DNA from: Caprella mutica
Lineage: Eukaryota; Arthropoda; Malacostraca; Amphipoda; Caprellidae
NCBI GenBank assembly: GCA_947561585.1
Contig: CANNZV010001112.1
Location: forward strand, 1-64,000
Reading direction: 5' to 3'
Length of the DNA: 64,000 nucleotides
Of the stretch, positions 55,696 through 64,000 are shown piece by piece. Made by a program: the position numbers and the translations under genes. The number at the start of each line of letters is the position of its first letter. The stretch's first letter is position 1. Under the pieces are notes generated by a model. The model was given only the letters and a program-made list of their open reading frames with translations. It was not told the origin of the DNA and ran no database searches.

Positions 55696-56368
55696 CTGAG
55701 AAAACAATAAAAAATTCAACACGATGTAGACGTGGATATGTGAGCGAATAATAATTGAAAACTTTGCTCTAATTTTAACCCTATGTTTGTATCTTTACAG
55801 AATTGGTATTAATTGTTTAAGTTATAAATATAAATGATTTGAACGTTAACTAATTAAAAGGTCTCCAAATACTCCTCCCTGCTTCTGTCTCCCTCTCCAT
55901 TCTGAGTGAGTTATAAATGGTAATAATGTGTATTAATGTTCTCTAGGTATATATAAATAAAACTCTTTTTAACATGTAATATTTTAATAAATACATGATT
56001 TACAATAGTTGAATAAAACTATATGATTGTAATAGATTATTAATATTCTTCTTTTACAGAGGGTACCTATTTCCCTCGCACCTCGCATACTCATAAATTA
56101 ATCAATTTTTTATCTCATATAAACAGAAATTAAAAAATAGTTATTCCAAATTAGTCTAAAAATGTTAAAATAGCTAAAAATTGAATATTTTCAAAATTCC
56201 TTATTTAAAGAATTATGCGACTATTAAAACTTATTCTCGAAACTATAATATTGATGAAATCTCCATGAAACTTAATAGTTTAGCTACATATCTAATTACA
56301 TTTCTTTGAAATATTGTGCAAGGTTATTATCTTTAATAATTTAGCTAATTTAAACTCTTCTATTTCAG

Positions 56369-56506
56369 AAACCATCACAAAACTCCTGAAGTGATTTCTT
56401 TGGATCTGCAGTGTGCCGTCATTTCAGAGCTTCTGTGTTCGTTGAGTGAACATTTCTCTGAAGTCCCTTGCATCTTCATAGAAGGAAATATGGAGTCCAA
56501 AGAAAA
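56369..56506 (+). CDS. Host gene exon candidate 1
   Basis: Acceptor CTCTTCTATTTCAG at 56355-56368 and donor AAAAGTAATT at 56505. Only one of three frames is open: one base completes a split codon, 45 codons follow, and two bases remain. The peptide has KTPEVISLDLQCAVISELLC and FSEVPCIFIEGNMESKE, with ordinary amino-acid composition unlike the repeat ORFs around. GC content is clearly higher than the flanks. Its exit phase matches the exon candidates at 61229 and 63697. Protein family not recognised. Confidence 0.5.
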
Positions 56507-56719
56507 GTAATTTATTTTTAGATAGATTTCAAGTCCCAATATTGCTGTAGAACTTATGCTTTACAGTTTACATTTTTTTTTGTGATAGTTTCTACTATTT
56601 AATTTTACATACCCTATAAACAATGTATATCGATTCGATTTCTTTTCAATTGTTTGGATATCGAATAGATAGATGGTTCAATTGAATTGACAGACCGTTG
56701 TTTGTAGAGTATGGCCATA

Positions 56720-57341
56720 CAGCGAAACCTCGTAGTAGAACAGAGTTACGTTCCAAGTTTGTTTGGTCTAGTTAGAAACTCATTGTATTAGTTTCCTACT
56801 AGGACCAAAATCGTTTTCTTTAAAAGTAAAGCAGTAATTGTAATATTTCGATAGCTGTATTTGTTTATGATAACTTGAATGCCAAATTAATGGTGACTAA
56901 CATACCAATTTTGAAAGAGAAACAAAATTAGAAACAGTTTAAATTTTTTTGCTTCTATTAAAATGAATATAATATTTTTTCCAATCAAATTATCATTTTA
57001 TGAAATTATAATAGTCTTCACTGTATCTAGTTTTCTATAACTTTTCACATCAATTTTTTTTAGCCCAGACTTTACCATCAAGTCTGAAACCAAATTCTCC
57101 CTCATGTTTTATCCTAAAAAAAAAAGAATAAATATATATAATACATTCTTCAAATTAGAGAATTATCTTTAAAACAGTATTGTAATTATTACTCCATGTA
57201 ATATTCACACTAGAATTACTGTCAGGTGACAAAAACCGTGTTTTGTATAGAACGAGGCTTTTTCCAGTACAGTTTCAAAAGTATTTTGGTCTAATAGGAG
57301 GTTTGTCTACGAGGAGGCTGGTCTACTACGAGGTTTTGCTG
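56720..57341. mobile_element. Tigger/pogo-like MITE (622 bp)
   Basis: CAGCGAAACCTCGTAGTAGA at the left and TCTACTACGAGGTTTTGCTG at the right, flanked by TA. The CAG...CTG termini with TA duplication fit Tigger/pogo. Lies within the putative intron after exon candidate 1. Confidence 0.78.
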
Positions 57342-57564
57342 TACTATAGCTACTAGCTATAAGGAACTGAAACGGCACCTAGCTAGCTATAGCTATAAAT
57401 TAGTTTTATGAATTACATAATTTATAAAGTAATGAATGAATAGTTATGATATTTTCACTGAATAAAGAGTTGAGTCTTCATGCATGAATTATGTACAAAA
57501 TTAATAGATTTTCTTCAATTGTCAAGGTGAGAATATAATTAGAATTTAGATCTGGTCAAAAAGT

Positions 57565-58630
57565 AAGGAATTGATACTAGAAATGAGTGATCGTGTAAGA
57601 AACGGTCCTTATTTTGTAAATAGCTACTCCTTATCCTCAATGACCTCCATGCATCATTGACCTCATTGAATCTAATTAAAGTAGCTCAAGTGGACAATTT
57701 TCCCCTTTAATTAATCTTATAGTAGCTAAAGCCTATAAATGGTTTTGTGCTTTTTTTCTGATTTCTCACTTTTACAATCTCGCCTATATTTTTTAATAGA
57801 GTTCAGAACTTCAGATTAAAAATCTCTGCCGACCAGTATCTTGGCGATTTTTATCAAAATTCCATAAATCTTCTAACTTAATGGCTGGTGCATCGTCTTG
57901 TAGCTATAATAATTTGGGATTAGCAAGGGCTTTGACAAAGTTTTGATGCTACATGCTGCTTAAAAACCTCTTTGTAAGTTAAATGATTTATTTTTACCTG
58001 CAAAATGGCATTCATTATGTTACAGGACATATCTATCCTTCTCCATACAAAAACATTGCAACCACCCAACTTCTCACCTGTTTTGTGGCAAACCTAAATG
58101 TTTCTCTCGCAATTAAACTTTGATTCATCGCTATTATAAATTACATTTCATCGAGTCACTCCAAACAAATGCCTGGTTACTGTGTTGCTTATGACCCTGT
58201 AGTTGATTGTAAAAACTTAAATTTATCAAAGAGGTTTTTTAGCTGTATTCTGCACCAAGCTTTCGTCAAATCCCTTTTTAATCCAAATTATCATGCAAGA
58301 CGATGCACCAGACGCGAAGTTATGGACTTTAGTGAAGAAAGAATTGCCCTGATAAACTGACCAGCCTTTAAATCTGAAAATGTATTAAAAATTATATCAA
58401 TGAGAACTCAGAAAATATATCAAGATCACTTGTAAGATATAGCTATTGACTGTAAGAGGAATCACAGATGATAACTATTTGGACTACTTTAATTAGATTC
58501 AATGGGGATTACGTCGTACAATTCATTGTCGTCGTTGCAAATAAGGGATTTTTTTGAAATAATCACTTTTTTTTTTTTAAATAGTTGCTTATTTCTAGTA
58601 GCTACCAGTTTCTTAATTTTTGACCAATTC
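57565..58630. mobile_element. Mariner-like inverted-repeat element, degenerate
   Basis: GGTCAAAAAGTAAGGAATTG at the left is mirrored by CAATTCC with TTTTTGACC near 58625-58610. Internally, GGTGCATCGTCTTG near 57890 pairs with CAAGACGATGCACC near 58297, and the adjacent 100 bp (AAACCTCTTTG / CAAAGAGGTTTTTT) are also inverted. The small ORF at 58169-58360 lies in one arm and has no recognised domain. Outer ends are approximate. Confidence 0.5.
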
Positions 58631-58810
58631 CTAATTTGCCTTTATTTTCATCTTGTAGCTAATTTTAGGAAAATGAATTTGTGAAATCTTCTAACTTTAT
58701 ATAGATATAACTAGCTACGTTATGCATCAAGGCCTAATTTTTCATATGAAAATTTAGCAATAATTTATTCATAAACTGATTTATATCAGTGCTGTGTCCG
58801 TTCTTCTTTA

Positions 58811-59029
58811 CATAGTAGAACTCCTTTATAATGAATAAGTTAAGATGTAGCCTCTATAATGAACCAATTTTCTTAAGTACCTATGACAGAAAATAGCATT
58901 TAGTTTTCTAAAACTGATGGTAATTCATCACAGACTAAAGAAAATTTGTTCACTATTCAGAATACATCCTAACTCATTCACTATAGAGGAGTTCACTATA
59001 TATGACTTCAGTATAGAGGAGCGCTACTG
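58811..59029. mobile_element. Tigger-like MITE (219 bp)
   Basis: CATAGTAGAACTCCTTTATA to TATAGAGGAGCGCTACTG, flanked by TA. Internal copies of TTCACTATAGAGGAG. Same family as 59220-59616. Confidence 0.65.
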
Positions 59030-59219
59030 TATTATTTAATGTTGCGATAATACCTAATTTTTCAGATAGCCTTTTTACTCTATCAAATATCTTTCTCAGA
59101 ACTATTGTTTCTTTTCAATAGTTTTGTATAGCTAGCTATTTTAAAAAACCTAAATGTTATGGAAAACTTTGTTAAAATAAGTATTAATTAGCTAATAATC
59201 TGTAGAATATCTTGTCATA

Positions 59220-59616
59220 CAGTGGAACTCCTGTATAGTGAACCATCTTGTATAGTAGAACTCTGTATAGTGAACTTACATCTATATTCTATAGTGAACG
59301 CATTTAGTTTAGTCTGCCACAAATATTCAAGAGTTTTCTATGAAATCTATATAGTAAGTTAGTTATACTTCATGAAAGAGATCTACCAGTGCAACTCCTC
59401 TATAGTGATGTCATGTGTAGTGAACCATCCTATTTTTTTTGTAGAGTTCTGAGAAATTAAAAACGTTGAATAATGAATTTATTTGAAAAAGAAAGAAAAT
59501 ATTTTTCGTTATCCGCCATGAAAAGTCCAGTTTTCTATTCATCTCTCATATCCTCTACAGTGAACTAAATCCTCTATAGTGTACTAGTTTAAGTTCACTA
59601 TAGAGGAGTTCTACTG
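59220..59616. mobile_element. Tigger-like MITE (397 bp)
   Basis: CAGTGGAACTCCTGTATAGT to TATAGAGGAGTTCTACTG, flanked by TA on both sides. The CCTCTATAGTGAAC motif is repeated many times within, apparently as reiterated terminal motifs. Confidence 0.8.
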
Positions 59617-59618
59617 TA

Positions 59619-60483
59619 TTGCTAATTCCTTAAACAATAACAAATTCCTTTTTATTACCAATGAAATAGTTATAGTGGAACCCTTACTTAATCTTCTATG
59701 ACCCCGCCATAAATTTTCTTTCCTGCACTTCCCCTATTTTTCTCATCTAGCTCTAATTATGATCAGAATTGTGGAACTGTTCAATAACTGTAAACTTACC
59801 CCCAGGTACCTCTCATCAACACGTACCTGTGACATGGTTGTGCCAACCATGCAGGAGTTCTGGATTGGTTGTCGTTGAAGCAACCCTCTCTGGTTGCAAC
59901 CACCAACCGAATGAGGTGAGAAATTGAAGTTAAATTTTGCCATTTGCTTTCATCAGAATAATTGCTATTTTAAAGAATTTCCAGATGAATATGTACTCTT
60001 CAGTTTTCAAATAATTAGTGAATTTTAAATAATTAGAAGCTAATCTTCTTTAATTTTAAATAATTACTAATCTTCTCTAATTTTAAACAATAGCTAGCTA
60101 CTAGCTTGAAATTTCCAAATTTAATTCCTAAACTGCACAACCAATCTCCTCTTTTATTAGTAATGTTTGAGAAATGTGAATTTGGTGTAAAATAATACCA
60201 CAACCAATTGTATTTATCAAAAAGTGTATTTGTTCATTTGGCTTGTAACTTTTTTGTACTTCAAATTCATCCGTTACTTCAGCTGACTGTTGAAACAGTA
60301 GTCATAATAAGAATCTTTACAACCAGTTAAAGTTGATTCTCAAGTTTCACCAATGTGTATTATACTTTTCCGTGAATTTGTGTAATATTATTATTTCCAA
60401 ACTGGAAATTGCTAATTTTGCCTCGCCCCACGCTAGCTACTTTATTTTTCATAGGTAAATGCACTAGTTTACTTTTTTATTAC
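59619..60483. other. Putative intron sequence
   Basis: Holds a GC-richer block at 59800-59915 with inverted GGTTG/CAACC motifs and a strong donor-like GAGGTGAGAAA near 59913. One frame is open across it (ends with GCNHQPNE), but its phase does not fit the exon chain, so it is not called. Confidence 0.4.
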
Positions 60484-60650
60484 TAGGGTTGTGACAATAT
60501 GCGTTTAAAATCATGGATCTTAAGAATATCATAGTCTAAACTAAATGGTATCGAATACTATATACCGCTGGTTTAGAACGATTGAATAATTCAAGCCGTC
60601 AATTATATTTTCAAGATCTTTGATTTTAAAAGCATATTGTCACAACCCTA
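60484..60650. mobile_element. hAT-like MITE (167 bp)
   Basis: TAGGGTTGTGACAATATGC to GCATATTGTCACAACCCTA, a perfect 19-bp inverted terminus, with a perfect 8-bp duplication TTTATTAC (60476-60483, 60651-60658). The clearest hAT-type signature in the window. Confidence 0.85.
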
Positions 60651-61228
60651 TTTATTACTCATGTCCAATCCTCTTCTTTCCGATTTGAAATCTAGACTTT
60701 TTTATGTAGCTAATCTGCAATTTATTTTCCCACGCCGTCATTAGCTAATTATCTTCAATTTAATAGCTAATTGATATATTCTGTAGGTAGGGTCAATTAT
60801 CAGATATTTACTCTTCCTTTTAAGACACCTAGAGAGTTTTAGACCCTTTATAAGTCTTATTTATGCACAGTTTAGCCTTGGGTGAAGGATTTTTCAAACG
60901 ATAGACCCTTCATCATATTTGTATGTTGTTTCCCACTCTTAGGATAACAAATTAACTAACATATACTTATTTTTCATACATTTTATTAGACATAAACATT
61001 CCCATCATCAATATTGATGTAAAGTGTGTTGAGACACTCAAAATACATTGATTGTTAACAGAGAATAAACTTGTAGTTTATTCGATGAAATGCATTTTGG
61101 TAGCTATAAACCTTTGGGTTTTGATGATGCCAATAAGAAATTTTCCATCTGGTAATTAATGAAGAAAGAATAATTCCTATAGCTACCTTATCTTGAATCA
61201 TTATCAAAATTTTTCTTCTCTTACACAG

Positions 61229-61264
61229 AAAAGGTCTCTACTACCATCAACTTTACCAATTACA
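61229..61264 (+). CDS. Host gene micro-exon candidate 2 (36 bp)
   Basis: Acceptor TTTCTTCTCTTACACAG precedes it and a donor GTAAAAGAG follows. Entering with one base to complete the previous codon, it reads KGLYYHQLYQL and leaves two bases, matching exon 1 upstream and exon 3 downstream. Two other frames are open past the donor and stop at 61328-61370, so a terminal exon ending in ...PFSLAD or ...TDSKLQE is an alternative, but those frames do not fit the phase of exon 1. Confidence 0.4.
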
Positions 61265-61499
61265 GTAAAAGAGGGAATAATGGAGAGAGCAGCACGCCGG
61301 ACCTCGAAGACAGACTCAAAGCTACAGGAATGACAGTCTGCCTACCTTTCAGTCTTGCTGATTAGTTATCAAGGCGGGTGAATCAGACGGTAACAGATCC
61401 TGGACTGGAGTATGCTTACCTTTCCCTGGTTACAAGCAGCATCCCGAAAAAGTTCACTAGAAGTGTATGGTGATTATGTGATTTTATTATATTAAACAA

Positions 61500-62590
61500 T
61501 TCCATCAGCAAGTCTTATTTTTTGCCGAGCAGTTGATAGAAGACTTTTTTGACGTTTACTCTTCTCTGGATTGCTGCTACTGCTCTTCCTATCTGAAAAG
61601 ATTATAAATGGTTACAATTTCTCATTTAATCAGCTACTTGCTTATTAAAGAACTAATTCTCAAATATATGTATCCAATTCTTCCATAATAGTTAGTAATA
61701 TGTTTATATTACAATTATTTTTGAAAGGAGATACCTACGTACGAAATTATAAGAAAAATATTTCTATAGCTACTGCAAGGCGTAGTAGTTATTTAATTAT
61801 AGGGTAAGCTCAGTGTACTACGAATAATGAGTTAAGTTAGGTCATTCAAAAACTTCTAATAAATTTCGGGTGTGAACATGACGTACATTAACACTCACTG
61901 TCCTTGTACGGTAATGTAGAACTTACCCTATTCGCCATGAGCATTTAGCACCACATCATCGGCGGGGTTATTTTGCACGTCTGATTAGAGTCTCCGTTAG
62001 TATATAATCTAATTAATCTTTTAGTCAATATAGAACTCATAATTTCTTTCAAAAGGGTCTAGTAATTTTAATTATCTTTTAATTGAAGTCTGCTTGAAAC
62101 CAACTTACTGGTACTAGGTTCCAGAAATATAAACAGATGCACAGTTCCTTATCTGGAATATTCTGAAGACAGAAAAGAACATGGATGCGAAATGTCAACA
62201 CTGGCTGTTTTCCCCCTCTTATCCATTCTGAGTGTCATCCCCCAAAGCGATTGAGTTGCCCATAGCATATTAACCGTTCAGAGAGTCTTAGATTTTCACT
62301 AGAAATTGGTTCCGTAGTGGATTCATAAAACCAAGGACACTTATGAATCCCCATATGGTGTTGATAGACTTTTCCGCATCTGTCAGTATGATCTTGAAGG
62401 ACGTTTTCAGTTAACTATTCTGTAGAAATCTTCTTTCATATGATAGAGACCTTCCTCAAATAGGCTTCAGTAGGCAAGTTCAGCTGCAATGGCTCACACA
62501 TGAAAGAAATCATTTTGGATCCCTATTTCAACATTTCATGGAGACTATTAGACTACAGCTAATGGAAGAAAATGACGCTAAACAACACAC
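61500..62590. other. Putative intron sequence
   Basis: No ORF or element ends recognised. A GC-moderate block at 62300-62500 (TTGATAGACTTTTCCGCATC and following) reads like a decayed LINE reverse transcriptase C-terminus or similar but is too short to assign. Confidence 0.35.
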
Positions 62591-62591
62591 T

Positions 62592-62919
62592 CATAGTAAA
62601 TAAATAGTGAAGTATGCTAAGTTTCGAATTCATTGACTGTGAACTTGATCCATTCTTCAGAAACGATGTAAACAAATAACGTCACACAGGGTACTCTCAA
62701 ATATTAAAAGCATTATTAATTGAATATTATAAGTGAATAGAGTGTAAAGCGTGATAAAAACTATTTTATGCAAGTTAATTTACATGAAAATGCACATTTA
62801 ACTGAACAATAGCACATTTTTTATTTAAAAACCAAAGAAAAATATTCTGTGACGTCACTCATAATATTTTCGGATGTTCCAATATTGTACTTGGTATACT
62901 TCTCTATTTATTTACTATG
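62592..62919. mobile_element. P-like MITE (copy 2, 328 bp)
   Basis: CATAGTAAATAAATAGTGAA to CTCTATTTATTTACTATG, flanked by AACACACT and AACACAGT (one mismatch). Its left end corresponds to the right end of 27710-28408 in reverse (TTCATTGAC, GAACTTGATCC, AACGTCACAC shared). Internally shorter by about 370 bp. Confidence 0.75.
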
Positions 62920-62967
62920 AACACAGTAGTGTAAACATAGGTATAAAACATTACTTTTCGCAATCTA

Positions 62968-62986
62968 TAATAATAATAATAATCTT
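62968..62986. repeat. (AAT)n microsatellite
   Basis: TAATAATAATAATAATC run of about six triplets, probably polymorphic. It follows directly after the P-like MITE. Confidence 0.8.
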
Positions 62987-63696
62987 TATTGAAAAAAAAA
63001 CATCAAATTTACATAAAAACAACAAACATTCACTACATTATTATTCCAAGCCTATACGAAGTATTAGTTACAAAAGTAACTAAACTTTTTAGGCACTATC
63101 TAATTAAAGCATTCGAATATAGTATAATATGAGAACATTAAAAAAAAGAATAGAAGTGAGAAAAGAGAAAAAAAATAATGATTCCTAGCATACTACAATA
63201 AATAAAAGTCCAAAAGGTATTGTTTATCTGCGAAGGTAATGAACCAACTAAAGCCCTGTAAATTTCTGGTAAATAGAGTTGTGGCAATATGGTGTGTAAT
63301 TTCTCTCGCGATATGCAGCACATTATATGGCAATCTGTGCTTTAGATTTAGGTTTCATAAAAATGCAAAAAGTCACCGGCATATTATTAGAATTATGCAT
63401 ATTATATGACTAATATATTAAATATAGATGGTATTTTATTTACTCAAATTTAGATGCGGAATATGGAATTTTGTAAATCAGTTACTAAATTTTGTATTTT
63501 GTTTATTACTTTAGTCATACACAATCTTGTTAGACCAGCGGTTCCCTATAAGTGTTATACATAAGACGTAAAACTTATGTAAATAGTAAATTGGTGAGTA
63601 CCAACAGTGTCTCCAGTACTGCGAAGTTTCCATACCTTAGGTAGAAGTAGCTCTAGAGGATATAGATTAGACATTAATTTTCAGTTATTATTTTAG

Positions 63697-63816
63697 GAGT
63701 TTAAAAGTTGTCCCTACCCACTACGAGGTGATAGAAAAAGACAAAGAAGAAGGCCTCGTAAGAGAGGACATTGAAAATACGCTTCATAACCTGGGTAAAC
63801 TACTCTGCTACCACAG
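63697..63816 (+). CDS. Host gene exon candidate 3
   Basis: Acceptor TTATTATTTTAG at 63685-63696 and donor CCACAGGTAACC at 63811-63822 bound 120 bases. The frame enters with one base, gives 39 codons and leaves two, a symmetric exon. The peptide contains SLKVVPTHYEVIEKDKEEG and LVREDIENTLHNLGKLLCYH, charged and helical. It continues the phase of 61229-61264 and would also join exon 1 directly if the micro-exon is skipped. Function unknown. Confidence 0.5.
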
Positions 63817-63841
63817 GTAACCGTGTCTACCAAGCGCATGG

Positions 63842-64000
63842 ATGGCAAAAATGGACACTCATGGATAAGAGACCTACACGGCCAGTCTCCTTAACCATGA
63901 ATAAGAGACCTACACAGCCAGTCTCCTTAACCATGGATAAGTGACCTACACAGCCAGTCTCCTTAACCATGGATAAGAGACCTACACAGCCAGTCTGCTT
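63842..64000. repeat. 36-bp minisatellite running off the window end
   Basis: Four units of CATGGATAAGAGACCTACAC plus AGCCAGTCTCCTTAAC, with variants ATGAATAAG, GATAAGTGA and CAGTCTGCTT. It starts about 25 bases after exon candidate 3, in the following intron. The array continues past base 64000. Confidence 0.93.

Noticed and set aside
59790..59913. Exon-like block with donor GAGGTGAGAAA
   Set aside because: The open frame exists, but entry and exit phases do not fit the exon chain and the block is internally self-complementary, so it may be a MITE core.
62874..63083. Plus-strand ORF across the (AAT)n run
   Set aside because: Spans the end of a MITE and a microsatellite and has low complexity.

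Overview
The window is eukaryotic, AT-rich, almost gene-free DNA packed with transposable elements and tandem repeats. Spliced-looking exons, a Copia-type LTR retrotransposon whose primer-binding site matches half of initiator tRNA-Met, LINE remnants, and pogo-, hAT- and piggyBac-like DNA transposons all point to an animal nuclear genome. An arthropod, perhaps a hemipteran insect, is my guess; nothing seen here proves it. No prokaryotic gene, rRNA, complete tRNA or CRISPR array is visible.

Layout. 1-25 kb is repeat architecture. A 1.5 kb segment at 1-1510 recurs inverted at 13247-14805. Each copy carries a 32-bp GC-rich minisatellite next to a CCAAT/CRE-rich module. A roughly 1.9 kb segment at 1509-3432 recurs directly at 16210-18736 and contains a decayed pogo/Jerky-like transposase end. 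Three long arrays of a 26-bp AT-rich unit (3426-5430, 21418-22850, 23556-25105) and four GC-rich arrays dominate. Between them lie hAT-like elements with internal 21-22-bp repeats, foldback elements and small MITEs. 25.3-34.6 kb holds a candidate terminal exon (minus strand), a foldback element, several MITEs, a SINE-like promoter box, a nearly perfect 185-bp inverted repeat, a Helitron-like direct repeat and a 3 kb pogo-like element with other elements inside it.

34.8-46.0 kb is a deeply nested transposon stack. A clan of short elements with CCAGTCTG...CAGACTGG ends makes 8-bp target duplications and inserts into itself repeatedly. One member (37679-46012) was split by a degenerate Copia element (37703-45828, minus). 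The Copia LTRs were then hit by more clan members, by a second small family, and by a 2.15 kb inverted-repeat element (43512-45665). That last element carries the only long intact non-repeat ORF of the window, a 289-residue cysteine-containing protein of unknown function. This element is the best candidate here for something little described.

46.8-54 kb contains a broken Jerky/pogo-type transposase gene, a LINE remnant with zinc knuckles and RNase H, and a piggyBac-like element with TTAA target sites inserted near the LINE tail. 55-64 kb looks like introns of a host gene on the plus strand. Three exon candidates (56369-56506, 61229-61264, 63697-63816) have canonical splice sites and mutually compatible reading phases. 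Their introns carry pogo/Tigger-like, hAT-like and P-like MITEs.

The elements do not act together as a pathway. The story is insertion order: clan element, then Copia, then later clan elements and the 2.15 kb transposon. All TE class names rest on target-site length, terminal sequences and short protein motifs read by eye, without database support.
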